This document shows, one piece after another, positions 9,420 through 18,457 of a stretch of DNA of 64,000 nt; position 1 is the stretch's first letter; each line of letters begins with the position of its first letter. The notes below the pieces were generated by a model. That model had not been told where the DNA came from. It did no database searches and was given only the letters and a program-made list of their open reading frames with translations. Source of the DNA: Pelagibacterium halotolerans B2 (lineage in GTDB: Bacteria; Pseudomonadota; Alphaproteobacteria; Rhizobiales; Devosiaceae); assembly GCF_000230555.1 (NCBI RefSeq), contig NC_016078.1:806001-870000 (forward strand). Reading direction: 5' to 3'. Made by a program: the position numbers and the translations under genes.

Positions 9420-11030
9420 TCAGGCCTCCCCGGTGCCTTTGAGGGAACGGATGTCGAGCTGACGGTGGAACCAGAACTCGTAGCCTTCCGCACCATTCAC
9501 CGCGACGTTGAGGGCTGGTTGATAGAGCGGAATGCGCGGCAGATCCTCGAATGCGATCTCGAACATGCGGCTGATCTTGGGCAGGTATTGGGGATCGTCC
9601 TGCGCCATCGGCAAGGTCTCTTCGGTGAGGGCCTGCACCTCTGCATTGGCGTAGTTCGAGGAGTTGAACAGGTTTCCCTCCATATAGGCCCAGAAGAAAT
9701 AATAGTCGGGCGTGTCGAGCCAGCCGCCGAAATTCTCCAGATGCAGCGGCAGACGTTTTTCGACCAGAGAGGCCGTGCGCCAGTTTGCGCCGGGAATCTT
9801 CTCGATCTCGGTGGTGATGCCGATCTTGCCGAGCGCTTCCTGGATGAGCAGCGCGGTCGGCTCCATCCAGCTCGACAGGTCGGTACTGATCGACATCGGC
9901 ACCGAGAACCCTTCGGGATAGGCCGACGCCGCCATCAGTTCCTGCGCCTTTTCGATGTCAGTGAAATAGGGCGATTTGCGCGGCCACACAGTATCGGAAA
10001 TTTCCGCTTCGCCACCCCAGAGTGGTGCGCCGCGGCCATATGCGGCCGTCTGGAAAATCTCTTCATAGGGAATGGCATAGGCGATAGCCTTGCGCACGTT
10101 GGAATCCTGGAAAGGTTCGAACTCGTAGTTGATCCCGACCACATGGATGGTGTTGGCGATCGGGGTCGAATAGACGGTGAGCTTGTCGGCGAGTTCGGCA
10201 GCGTCCTTGTCGGGAATGTCGAAGGAAATATGCACATCGCCGCGCTCGACAAGGGCCCGGCGCGTTGCCGGACTTGGCACCTCGCGCTGGATCACGCGGG
10301 GAATTTCGGGCAGCGGGCCGCCGACCCAGCCGTCGAACCGCTCGAAAACGATCTGCTGGCCATTGTCCCAGCGCGCCACTTTGTAGGCGCCCGAACCGGC
10401 CGGATTGGTGTGCAGATATTCCATCGCCCAAGGGTCGTCCTCGGTGACGTTGGCCTTTGCGACTTCGGAATTAATGATGAAGGGCACCGGTACCGCCAGA
10501 TCCGGCAGGGAAAGCTTGGAGGCCTGGTCGAGCTTGACCACAAAGGTCTCCTCATCCACCGCCTCGAACTGGTCGGGCCGGGTCAAACCGCCGGCTTGCA
10601 TCTGGGTGGTCGGGAATCCGCCCACGGACACGGCGCGATCGAACGACCATTTCACGTCGGCCGCTGTCACCTTGCGCCCATCCCAGAACACCGCATTTGG
10701 CTTGAGCTTGAATGTGATGGTCAGCCCGTCTTCCGATGTTGTCCAACTCTCCGCCAGTTCCGGCTCGATCTTGGTGTAGTCGAAGGAAAGGCTTCCATCC
10801 TCGAGTTCCTTGGAGCCGAAGGTGATCAGCCGATCATAGCAGTTGATGGCGATCTGGTAGCTGGGGCGATTTGTGCCGGTACGATGCAGGTCGAGGCTGT
10901 TGATGGTCTGTCCTGTCGCAATGACCAGCGTATCGAGCGGCGCAGCTGTGACGGGAATGGCACGCGCCAACGGCAATCCGGCCATCAGCGCGGCGCCGGT
11001 TTGCAGGAAAGAGCGTCTCGAAAACGACAT
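9420..11030 (-). CDS. dppA: Extracellular solute-binding protein family 5 (DppA-like), Tat-type signal
   Basis: The product is 536 aa. The N-terminus MSFSRRSFLQTG carries a twin-arginine-like motif followed by a hydrophobic stretch and AxA cleavage region near residue 29, so export by Tat is likely. The body shows the SBP-5 pattern (ELAESWTTSEDGLTITFKLK near residue 90). It is the first gene of the leftward operon dppA-B-C-DF-atzF and is transcribed divergently from a LysR gene 136 bp away. It captures the substrate in the periplasm; linkage to an AtzF-like enzyme suggests an amide or ureido ligand rather than ordinary peptides. Confidence 0.92.
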   Translation of the reverse strand: MSFSRRSFLQTGAALMAGLPLARAIPVTAAPLDTLVIATGQTINSLDLHRTGTNRPSYQIAINCYDRLITFGSKELEDGSLSFDYTKIEPELAESWTTSEDGLTITFKLKPNAVFWDGRKVTAADVKWSFDRAVSVGGFPTTQMQAGGLTRPDQFEAVDEETFVVKLDQASKLSLPDLAVPVPFIINSEVAKANVTEDDPWAMEYLHTNPAGSGAYKVARWDNGQQIVFERFDGWVGGPLPEIPRVIQREVPSPATRRALVERGDVHISFDIPDKDAAELADKLTVYSTPIANTIHVVGINYEFEPFQDSNVRKAIAYAIPYEEIFQTAAYGRGAPLWGGEAEISDTVWPRKSPYFTDIEKAQELMAASAYPEGFSVPMSISTDLSSWMEPTALLIQEALGKIGITTEIEKIPGANWRTASLVEKRLPLHLENFGGWLDTPDYYFFWAYMEGNLFNSSNYANAEVQALTEETLPMAQDDPQYLPKISRMFEIAFEDLPRIPLYQPALNVAVNGAEGYEFWFHRQLDIRSLKGTGEA

Positions 11031-11082
11031 GTGTGCGAACCCCTCAAGCTGAAAAATATGTTACCGCACAGCTTTCAGTTTT

Positions 11083-11096
11083 TTGTGGTTCCGCAA
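11083..11096. promoter_or_regulatory. Candidate LysR box between dppA and its regulator
   Basis: TTGTGGTTCCGCAA is an imperfect palindrome with T-N11-A spacing, in the 136-bp divergent control region. A second symmetrical pair, GCTGAAAA (11048) and TTTTCAGC (11106), flanks it. The location fits autoregulation plus activation of dppA, but no experiment supports it. Confidence 0.35.
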
Positions 11097-11166
11097 ACTG
11101 CTACATTTTCAGCGATGCGGTGCAAAAAACACACCGCTTATCTCCGGGCACGGGAAAAAGAACGCG

Positions 11167-12069
11167 ATGAGGCACTTGCAGAACTTTAGGCTTATCGAGG
11201 CGGTGGTGCGGGCCGGCTCCATGCGCCGCGCTGCGGAGGACATGAATATCACAGCTTCCGCGCTAACGCGCCGCATCAACGCCTTCGAACAGGAATTCGG
11301 TGCAGAGCTCTTTGAGCGCCTGCCCGGCGGTGTGCGACTCAATCCCGCGGGCGAACTTCTGCTGCACCACTACAGGCTCATGCTTTCCGACCTGTTGCGG
11401 GTTCAGGGACAGGTGGCCGATCTTGCCGGCGAGCGGCGCGGCCACGTTTCCATCGCCTGCTCTCAGGCCATGCTGCCCTATTTCCTGCCCGCGCAGATCG
11501 CAACCTATCGTGCCAGTCACCCTGGGGTGACCTTTAACGTCAATGTGCGAGACCGCGCCCAGGCCGAGCAGGAACTGGCGAGCTACTCGAGCGATCTCGC
11601 CCTGGTGTTCGAACCTGTCTATCTCGTCGATTTCGAAGTGATTCATGTGGTGCCGCAAACGGTCCAGGTGATCATGCGCGCCGACCATCCGCTGGCTAAC
11701 AAGTCCGAGGTTCGGCTACGCGAATGCCTCGATGTGCCACATGTCGCGCCGACGACAAAGTACGGGGTGCGCCACCTCATGGACTTCGCGGCGCGGCGTG
11801 GTGTGCGAAGGGTCGACCCTGTGCTTGAAACCGAAAGCTTTGAACTCATCCGGCACTACGTGCTGCATGAAAACGTCATCGGCTTCCAGATCCCGATCGG
11901 CCTGCGCGACACCGGAGATGATCCGCTCGTCTATCGGCCGATTTCGGAAAAGGACATGCCTGCAGGAAACCTTATTCTCGGACAGATGCGCGGCCGCACG
12001 CTGCCCGTCGCCTCGGCGCGCTTTGCCATGCAACTGTCTCAGGCCCTGAAGGACTACGGAGGCGTATAG
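11167..12069 (+). CDS. LysR-family transcriptional regulator (of the dpp/atzF operon)
   Basis: The product is 300 aa. A winged helix-turn-helix occupies residues 5 to 63 (FRLIEAVVRAGSMRRAAEDM), followed by a periplasmic-binding-like effector domain. The ATG at 11167 gives the canonical LysR N-terminus; a longer frame upstream adds 28 residues that do not belong to the family. It is divergent from dppA, the usual arrangement for a LysR protein that controls the facing operon. The inducer is presumably the transported compound or a breakdown product. Confidence 0.9.
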   Translation: MRHLQNFRLIEAVVRAGSMRRAAEDMNITASALTRRINAFEQEFGAELFERLPGGVRLNPAGELLLHHYRLMLSDLLRVQGQVADLAGERRGHVSIACSQAMLPYFLPAQIATYRASHPGVTFNVNVRDRAQAEQELASYSSDLALVFEPVYLVDFEVIHVVPQTVQVIMRADHPLANKSEVRLRECLDVPHVAPTTKYGVRHLMDFAARRGVRRVDPVLETESFELIRHYVLHENVIGFQIPIGLRDTGDDPLVYRPISEKDMPAGNLILGQMRGRTLPVASARFAMQLSQALKDYGGV

Positions 12070-12425
12070 AAAGGCCGATGCACCTCGCCCGACGCCACAC
12101 CGGTTGCCGGTAATTGGGTGCAATCGCTGATGTTCAATGCTCCGAATAAACAGGTATAGAGCATGTCCGATTTTTGGGGTTGAAAGTGTACCGTGAAGGC
12201 GCCGACCGACATGGTTGCCGCCAGGAAGCCAGGAAGTGAGAAAATGGTCCCAATCCAGGCGATTCTGCCGCATTCATGTTGGCGAATTGCGATTCCGGTA
12301 TCCGCTGCGTCGATTATGATTTTGCCAACAGTCAAACGACATGGCAGAAATCCGCAGTGCCACCTGTGGCCAGAATGCGCTGGCCAGCTTGGCCGGCAAG
12401 GTGATGGGGTGCTGTGACCTGCCCG
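12070..12425. other. Intergenic region, 356 bp, no gene recognised
   Basis: This stretch lies between two convergent genes (LysR ending at 12069 and the amidohydrolase ending at 12426). Short open frames exist on both strands but none has a ribosome site or recognisable protein family. No terminator with a clear T-run was found. Confidence 0.5.
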
Positions 12426-13622
12426 TCAGTGCGATCCGGTCAAGCAGCCGAGTCGGGGGCCGGCGATCTGTCGACCACCTCTGAAGACCATGCGCTCGGA
12501 CGGAGGATTGGCAAGGGCGGCCTGGGCGCAGGGCGCCTTTATCAACACGAAGTCAGCCGGGGCGCCGGCAACGAGAGGAGGTCGTGTTTCGCCTAGAACC
12601 GCAGCGGTGCGATCGGTGGCCAGTGAAAGGGCAAAGGCGAGACCAGAATCGGTGGCCCAGCATTGTTGGCGCGCCGCGATGGCGGCGCGCTCGAGCATGT
12701 CGCCATTGCCGAATGGGGACCAGGCATCGCAGATATTGTCCGACCCCAGCGCCACGCAGACACCGCGTTCGGCCAATTGGTCGAGCGGGGGCATCAGGCG
12801 CGGCGGCGCGCTCGAGATGATGGCAACACCGGCATTGGAAAGTCGGGCTGCGATGATTTCGAATTCAGGTTCGTTTAACTCCGATAGAGCAAATCCATGA
12901 CTGATTGCAATGTGCGAGGGGCGCCCATGGGCGAGCGCGCGCTCGCAGATTGCGGATATGGTTTTGACGCCAAGTGGGCCAGTTTCGTGCAGATGAATGT
13001 CGATGCCGACGTCAAAGTGTGACGCGAGAGAAAAAATGATATCGAGATGAGCGGCGCGGTCACCGTCGATCGCCATGGGGTCGAGCCCGCCGATGAGGTC
13101 AGCCCCCTGTGAAAGCGCAGCGGTTAAAAGGTCCTTGGTGCCCGGAGCACGAAGGATGCCCGACTGGGGAAAGGCAACGATTTCGATCGTGATGCGGTCA
13201 GAATAGCGTTGGCGCAATTCGAGGACCGCGTGGAGATTTTCAAGGCCCCAATCGGGGTCGATGTCGACGTGGGTTCGCATCAGTCCGGTGCCAAAGGCAA
13301 TCTCGCGCTCGATCAACGCCGCGCCGCGCACCGAAACAGGAACATCGAGGTTGGCACGGATTTGCTTTTCCATGCCAATACGGCCCAAAACGTCGTTTTG
13401 CCTGATGTGGGGCTGCCATGGTGCGCCCAGAAATGTCTTGTCGAGATGACAATGGCCCTCACTCAAGGGCGGCAGGCAAACCCAACCTGACGCATCGATG
13501 GGAAGACAATCAGATGGCGCAGCCTCGGCGCGCGCGGCAATTTTGTCCTCGACAATGGCCAGAGCGCCATGGCTTTCATCGGCAAACGTCATACCTTCAA
13601 GCCACATCGGTGCTTGTTTCAT
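12426..13622 (-). CDS. AtzC/cytosine deaminase-like amidohydrolase
   Basis: The product is 398 aa. The metal and catalytic ligands of the AtzC/CodA branch are all visible: H57 and H59 (GHCHLDK), H210 (DIHLHETG), H242 (ISHGF) and D295 in GSDNICD followed by a PFGNGDM loop like that of AtzC. Such enzymes remove an amino or alkylamino group from a heterocycle by hydrolysis. It is the last gene of a five-gene leftward operon and its start overlaps the flavin reductase stop by four bases. It is probably one hydrolytic step in a nitrogen-heterocycle catabolic pathway; the true substrate is unknown. Confidence 0.85.
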   Translation of the reverse strand: MKQAPMWLEGMTFADESHGALAIVEDKIAARAEAAPSDCLPIDASGWVCLPPLSEGHCHLDKTFLGAPWQPHIRQNDVLGRIGMEKQIRANLDVPVSVRGAALIEREIAFGTGLMRTHVDIDPDWGLENLHAVLELRQRYSDRITIEIVAFPQSGILRAPGTKDLLTAALSQGADLIGGLDPMAIDGDRAAHLDIIFSLASHFDVGIDIHLHETGPLGVKTISAICERALAHGRPSHIAISHGFALSELNEPEFEIIAARLSNAGVAIISSAPPRLMPPLDQLAERGVCVALGSDNICDAWSPFGNGDMLERAAIAARQQCWATDSGLAFALSLATDRTAAVLGETRPPLVAGAPADFVLIKAPCAQAALANPPSERMVFRGGRQIAGPRLGCLTGSH

Positions 13623-14137
13623 GGCAGAGGGCGCATGGCACGATCGAAATGGATCAGCGGTGCTGCCGGGCTCGGGGCCAATCGCACAGCCTGTGCCTGT
13701 GCGATCAGGATGATGTGGGTGGAATAGGGAATGTGTTGGCTGATGGTGCAGTCAAAGACCGCGAGCGCGCTATCAAGAGTTGGAACGCCGGTTTGGAGCG
13801 CAGACCAATTGCCGCGCCTGAACCGCTCGGCCTTGAGCGCCGCAGACGCAAATGGCTCGGCAATGGCCTGATCGGTGCTGGCAAGAATATTGACCGACAC
13901 GGCGCGGGTCGCAACGATGGCGTTGCGGGCCGAGGCCGTTTGGGAGACGCAGACCAACAGACTGGGTGGGTCCAGGGTGAGGGAGGTCACCGAGGTCGCG
14001 ACCAGGCCAACGGGATTTTCGAGACTGCCACTGGCAATGATCGATACCCCTGAGACCAGCTTGCTCATCCCGGCCCGGAAATCGGCTTCGAGACCAGTGT
14101 TGTCATCTGCGGTGGCAAATCGGGGCAAAGCACTCAT
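13619..14137 (-). CDS. Flavin reductase family protein (FMN-binding)
   Basis: The product is 172 aa with the flavin-reductase-like split barrel. The conserved VGLVATSVTSLTLDPPSLLV block (residues 43 to 62) binds flavin. The family supplies reduced FMN to a separate monooxygenase component. No oxygenase is adjacent in this operon, but a luciferase-like monooxygenase is encoded in the divergent unit (22101) and is the obvious partner. Start and stop both overlap neighbouring genes by four bases, so translation is coupled throughout. Confidence 0.88.
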   Translation of the reverse strand: MSALPRFATADDNTGLEADFRAGMSKLVSGVSIIASGSLENPVGLVATSVTSLTLDPPSLLVCVSQTASARNAIVATRAVSVNILASTDQAIAEPFASAALKAERFRRGNWSALQTGVPTLDSALAVFDCTISQHIPYSTHIILIAQAQAVRLAPSPAAPLIHFDRAMRPLP

Positions 14138-15393
14138 GGGTGGGCCTTTTTCCTGTGTGCGTGTCCGTCGGTGCCAGTGAGCCGTGCCCGTTCGCGAACA
14201 AAGGTCTGGCAGCCTGTCTTGAACCCCATGATGGGGGCTGCAAGACGCCGCACAGCGTCCGCGGGTGTGGGTGCGTCGACCAGCACCAAGTCGGCGGGCG
14301 CGCCAACGCGCAGATCCCGCTCGAGGCCGAGTTGGGCGAATCCGTTGGCGCTCACCATGTCAAAACAGCGCGCAAGTTCTTGATCGGAGGCGAGCTGGGC
14401 AAGGTTGGCAAAAAGATTGGCCATGCGGATCAGATTGGCATCGCCATAGGGCGTGAAGGGGTTGAGCACATTGTTGCTCGCAATGGTGGTGAGAACGCCT
14501 TGTGCATCGAGTGTCTGAAGCGGCGCGACACCGCGCGGCACAAGCCGGTCATGATCGCGACCATTGAGGAACAGATCGGTGGCCGGGAGCGCGGTGACCG
14601 AGATCCCGGCGCTCGCGAGCCGTCTGGCCAGTTCATCGACCATCTGCGGCGCCATGGCGGACATCTTGGTCGCATGACCGATAGAAACCCGCCCACCCCA
14701 TCCGCGTCGTTCGGTCTGCGCGATGATTTCGGGCAGAGCTGAGCCCTCGGGATCAAGATCAAAGTCCGCGTGGAAATCCACAGCGACATTATAATCCTGG
14801 GCCAGATCAAAGATCGCCGTGACGTGAGCAGTGGGGTCTGGATCCATATAGGGGCACCCGCCGATCTGGTCGGCGCCGTTTTCAAGCGCGGTCTTTAAAA
14901 GCGCTGCTGTTTCTAGCTCTTGGGTCAGACCTTCCTGGGCGAACGCGCACAGCGTGAGATTAATGGCATGGTCGTAGGCACGCCTAATGTCGAGCAGCGC
15001 CTGAAATGAGCGCAGTCCGGCCCGCGGATCGAGTTCAACGAAACTGCGCATCGCGTTTGTGCCCGAAACGATAGCCATTTCGATCACTTGAGCCGCCCGG
15101 GCATAAACATCCTCGCGCGTGAAGCCTGATTTGGCCGAGGCTGTTAGACTCACCGCTTCGGCGAGTGTGCCATTACAGATGGAGCATCGATCAAGGATCA
15201 TTGCCTTGTCGAGATGAATGTGGGTTTCCGCATAGCCCGGAATGGCCATCGCCCCCTGCGCTTCGATACGAACCGCCGCTGGGCCGAGTTCGGGGCCAAT
15301 TGCTGCAATGCGCCCCTCGATCACTCCGATTTCGCATGGAACGGAATGGCCGGGTCGCGTCACTCCGACGATGAGCAGATCGAATGCGCTCAT
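14134..15393 (-). CDS. AtzC-like amidohydrolase with Asn in place of the catalytic Asp
   Basis: The product is 419 aa. H58 and H60 (ETHIHLDK), H208 (DFHAD) and H240 (IGHATK) match the metal-binding His residues of AtzC/cytosine deaminase. At the position of the conserved Asp (ASDN in AtzC) this protein has ASNN, that is N307, followed by PFTPYGDANL. Loss of the Asp would change or abolish standard metal-assisted hydrolysis, although whole subgroups may share it. It resembles its neighbour at 12426 in overall layout but is clearly diverged. It sits mid-operon, coupled by four-base overlaps on both sides. Confidence 0.85.
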   Translation of the reverse strand: MSAFDLLIVGVTRPGHSVPCEIGVIEGRIAAIGPELGPAAVRIEAQGAMAIPGYAETHIHLDKAMILDRCSICNGTLAEAVSLTASAKSGFTREDVYARAAQVIEMAIVSGTNAMRSFVELDPRAGLRSFQALLDIRRAYDHAINLTLCAFAQEGLTQELETAALLKTALENGADQIGGCPYMDPDPTAHVTAIFDLAQDYNVAVDFHADFDLDPEGSALPEIIAQTERRGWGGRVSIGHATKMSAMAPQMVDELARRLASAGISVTALPATDLFLNGRDHDRLVPRGVAPLQTLDAQGVLTTIASNNVLNPFTPYGDANLIRMANLFANLAQLASDQELARCFDMVSANGFAQLGLERDLRVGAPADLVLVDAPTPADAVRRLAAPIMGFKTGCQTFVRERARLTGTDGHAHRKKAHP

Positions 15394-16943
15394 TGATCGG
15401 CCATGGCGTTGAACCGATAGGGGCGATAGCCCGCGTCAAGACCGGAATGGGCAAGATGACGCTCGATGAAGGGTAGAAGCAAGTTGACCATCTCGCTGGC
15501 TTCGGTCTCGCTTTCCGTGGCCGGCGCACTAAGCTTATCCTTGATTTCTGCCATCACCGCATCGCGGTCGACCCGTATAACGCGTCCTCCATCGACGACC
15601 AGATCGCCACCGACAAAGACCTTGTCGATGGCGGATTTGGTTGCACGGTGCAGAACGGTCTCCGAAATGGGCGTTGCACTGGAAACAAACGGACGCTCAA
15701 GCGCATCACGATCGAGGAGAACGATGTCGGCCATATATCCAGGTTCTAGCCGACCGGCCAATCCGCCGAATCCGGCCGATTTTGCGCCGTGCTCAGTAGC
15801 CATCTGAAGGATAGCCGCAGCATCGGGCCGCTCGCTGAATAGCCCGGTTTCACGATGAAGCGCCCAGGCGAGCTTGATCTCGGCCAACATGTCGCGATCA
15901 TCGCAGAGATTGGATTGATCGATGCCTAGCGCGATTGGAATGGACTTCGCCCGCATCGCGTTGACCGGAGCGATGCCCGAGCCAAGGCGTAGGCCCGAAC
16001 TGGCATTGTGGCATGCCGAGCAGCCGCATTCGGCAAGAATATCGATGTCCTCAGAATCGAGCCAGTTTCCGTGTCCGATAGTCACGTTGGGGCCCAGGAC
16101 GCCCAATCGGGCGAGATGGGCAACTGCCGAACAGCCAAAGGATTCACGCGCGTAACGAGCCTGTCGCTCGGTCTCGACCAGATGCATGTGAATATTGGCA
16201 CCGGAGGTCCGGGCCGTTTCTGCGATCAACTGAAGTGCATCATCGGAACACCAGTGCAGATTTGCTGGAGCAAGATGCATTCGCACCCTGTCGGGCTCCT
16301 CGCGCTCCCATAGGGAGCGGATTCGCTCAAAAAACGCCATGTATTCGGAGGTGGGGACGCAGGCGGGGGCAAGCCGCGGGGTGATCCAGTCGCGCAACGC
16401 CTTTGGAAATTGGGCGATAAGATCGGCATCGGGACCGTACCCAAGGATCGAGCGATCGCGCATCATGAACGAATAGCCTGCGCGCATGCCAATCTCGCCA
16501 TAGGCAGAAAGGACCGTGTTGCTGGTGGCGGCCCACTCCTCGGGCGTTCCCACCAGTCCTGAATGAATGTGATGGACGCTGGTGGTGCCGCTTTCGAGCA
16601 TTTCGATGGCCGAATATAGCGTATCAAGGCGCGGCCCGATCTGGCGCATGGCGCGAAAGCGGGGCAGCCACAACTCGAGCGGTGCAAAAGGCACCCCACT
16701 CATCAGCGGAGTGATACCGAAATGGTGGTGGGCGTTAGTGAAACCCGGCATGGCAACCAGGCGGCGCGAGCCGTAGCGTGGGAGATGGTCGTTGCCAAAT
16801 CCGACGGCAGCAATGGGACCGATCTGGGCAATGCGGCCTCCGTGGACGCGAATGGCCGCGTCGTGGCGCAGAGCCATGGTTCCATCAGGCGCGACGCCAA
16901 TCAAAACAGTGCCGGCCTCGATGATGCAATCGGTCTCGCTCAT
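15390..16943 (-). CDS. AtzB/TrzN/guanine deaminase-type amidohydrolase
   Basis: The product is 517 aa. It has H72 and H74 in NAHHHFG, HMHLVET near residue 253, IGHGNWL near 288 and GIDQSN near 335, the ligand set of the s-triazine hydrolase/8-oxoguanine deaminase group. The C-terminal about 70 residues are a family-typical extension containing acidic runs. These enzymes dehalogenate, deaminate or dealkylate triazines, pyrimidines and purines. With two AtzC-like enzymes beside it and an AtzF-like enzyme elsewhere in the block, the set resembles the logic of atrazine degradation without being that pathway. Coupled to the neighbours by four-base overlaps. Confidence 0.85.
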   Translation of the reverse strand: MSETDCIIEAGTVLIGVAPDGTMALRHDAAIRVHGGRIAQIGPIAAVGFGNDHLPRYGSRRLVAMPGFTNAHHHFGITPLMSGVPFAPLELWLPRFRAMRQIGPRLDTLYSAIEMLESGTTSVHHIHSGLVGTPEEWAATSNTVLSAYGEIGMRAGYSFMMRDRSILGYGPDADLIAQFPKALRDWITPRLAPACVPTSEYMAFFERIRSLWEREEPDRVRMHLAPANLHWCSDDALQLIAETARTSGANIHMHLVETERQARYARESFGCSAVAHLARLGVLGPNVTIGHGNWLDSEDIDILAECGCSACHNASSGLRLGSGIAPVNAMRAKSIPIALGIDQSNLCDDRDMLAEIKLAWALHRETGLFSERPDAAAILQMATEHGAKSAGFGGLAGRLEPGYMADIVLLDRDALERPFVSSATPISETVLHRATKSAIDKVFVGGDLVVDGGRVIRVDRDAVMAEIKDKLSAPATESETEASEMVNLLLPFIERHLAHSGLDAGYRPYRFNAMADQ

Positions 16944-17989
16944 GTGTAGTCAGGCACCAGGCCGACGCGCCGGGCGGCGGCGAGTTGGTAGAGCGGGTCG
17001 CCATAAGCACCGAATTCCTGGGTGGCAGTGAAAACCAGGCTCAGGTCGTGCTCATCATAAGATTGCGCGGCTGCAGCCTTGATGGTCTCCCAGGGGGGGA
17101 CAGGCAGGTCGCGCCAGCGCTCCACGGTCTCCCGATCCGGCAGGGTGGGGAACCCCATCTCGCCCATCAGCGCAGCAACGCACTGCCAGAAATGGCGCAG
17201 GAGCGTTTCGGGATCACGGCTATAGGGCATGACCACTCGCAGCCAGTGCAGGCCAGTGACAGCGTGCAGCGCGGAAAAATCCATGGTGGCAGCAAAAAGC
17301 ATAATGGCCGTGTTGGCCATGCGCGGGAGGGTTTCAGCATCGACCGCCAGCCAATCGATCACTGGGGCAAACTCGGGCAGGCGGCCGGACTCGGCCATGT
17401 TTTGCCAGAGCAATTCGTGCAGCGGCAATTCGTGCATCGCGTCGATATCGGCAATGCGGCCAAGGATTTCGGCAGGATCAAATGTGATCGGGGCGACACC
17501 CAGGCTGGGCGGCATGTCGAGATAGGTGGCGGCCCAGTACGCCAGCGATGCGGCGATCTCGGTCTCGTCCTCGCGTATCAATCCATAGGCCATACGCATG
17601 AGCGCGTGCAGCGCGCTGGCGCCAATCCCAGGAGCAAGAATGTCAAGGTAGGCGTGCAGCGCGCCGGCTATACCCAGCCGGTCGACCTCGCGGGTAAAAA
17701 AGACCCGCAGGTCCGGCTCGCGCTCGCGCCGCCCGATCGCCGATAGCCAGCTTGCAGCATCAAGCCGGGCTATGGTTGGGCCGAAGGGCACAAGAGCCTT
17801 GTAGTCGCGGTAGTGGGTGAAAAATTCTGCCAATCGCTCGGGGGAGCCGCCCAGCCGGTCAAGCGCGACCAGCACCATCGGGGCGTGGTTGGCATAGGTT
17901 TTGGCGAACTCCGACCCATAGGCGGACATAGTCGCCATGACTTCGGCCAGACCGGATGTGGGATGGGGGGCAAACTGAAGGTGAGACAT
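16940..17989 (-). CDS. Questin oxidase-like (DUF4243) family protein
   Basis: The product is 349 aa when started at the ATG at 17989, where the family pattern begins (YANHAPMVLVALDRLGG near residue 27). The frame stays open far upstream, but that extension is compositionally unlike the protein and runs through the divergent promoter and its LysR boxes, so I reject it. The family is named for fungal enzymes that open an anthraquinone ring without an obvious cofactor site; bacterial members are mostly uncharacterised. It is the first gene of the leftward operon, which suggests an oxidative or ring-opening step before the hydrolases. No strong ribosome site is visible. Confidence 0.75.
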   Translation of the reverse strand: MSHLQFAPHPTSGLAEVMATMSAYGSEFAKTYANHAPMVLVALDRLGGSPERLAEFFTHYRDYKALVPFGPTIARLDAASWLSAIGRREREPDLRVFFTREVDRLGIAGALHAYLDILAPGIGASALHALMRMAYGLIREDETEIAASLAYWAATYLDMPPSLGVAPITFDPAEILGRIADIDAMHELPLHELLWQNMAESGRLPEFAPVIDWLAVDAETLPRMANTAIMLFAATMDFSALHAVTGLHWLRVVMPYSRDPETLLRHFWQCVAALMGEMGFPTLPDRETVERWRDLPVPPWETIKAAAAQSYDEHDLSLVFTATQEFGAYGDPLYQLAAARRVGLVPDYT

Positions 17990-18120
17990 GACTAAAAACC
18001 GATTGGGTGATTTGAGCCAACGATAGGCCGGCTGGAATGGCATGCAAGTTGGGAGCAATCGGTTGAATCCGGCGTGTTGGGGTGGCCAAAAGTGAGGCGC
18101 AGCAAGGGTTTGGGATGCAG

Positions 18121-18139
18121 CGTTGCCGGGCGGGCAACG
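18121..18139. promoter_or_regulatory. LysR-type operator, copy 1
   Basis: CGTTGC and GCAACG are separated by seven bases, and the inner T and A have T-N11-A spacing. It is 132 bp upstream of the questin-oxidase-like start. Confidence 0.6.
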
Positions 18140-18250
18140 CCGTGAGGCAAAAAAGGCGGCCTGAGCGTCAGAGCGGGCGGGGGCATCCATGCACTTGAAT
18201 TTCAAACAGAAATTTAGCGCCGCATTTGACTGAGAAGTCCGGTTCCCGGC

Positions 18251-18269
18251 CGTTGCCGAAATCGCAACA
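18251..18269. promoter_or_regulatory. LysR-type operator, copy 2
   Basis: CGTTGC and GCAACA are separated by seven bases, with one mismatch from perfect symmetry. It lies 189 bp upstream of the ABC ATPase gene. Confidence 0.55.
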
Positions 18270-18457
18270 GATTGCCCCCAATTGCTCTCTTGCGCCGATT
18301 TTGCATTGCTGCTTACCGTTTGATCATCGCAATAGCGCTGCTCAATTTCTATGCGATTGGCGCGAGGTGAAGGTCTGTCGGCCGCATCAAGAACTGGCAA
18401 ATTCCATCGGGGGAGGGTGGTTTCGCCGCAATCCGCCGCGTGCGGAAAGGAGAAAGC

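Larger units (their letters stand above)
17990..18457. promoter_or_regulatory. Divergent control region of the catabolic regulon
   Basis: These 468 bp separate the leftward five-gene operon from the rightward importer operon and contain no gene. Two copies of the inverted repeat CGTTGC-N7-GCAAC(G/A) lie in it at 18121 and 18251, 130 bp apart centre to centre. This matches an LysR-type bidirectional promoter. Confidence 0.6.

Noticed and set aside
9216..11189. Long open frame (657 codons) on the plus strand opposite dppA and dppB
   Set aside because: It is fully antisense to well-supported transporter genes, has no family features, and arises from GC-rich codon bias.
12150..12180. Second copy of the Rhizobiales palindrome (GAGCATGTCC near 12158)
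   Set aside because: Only a few bases resemble the element and no hairpin partner follows.
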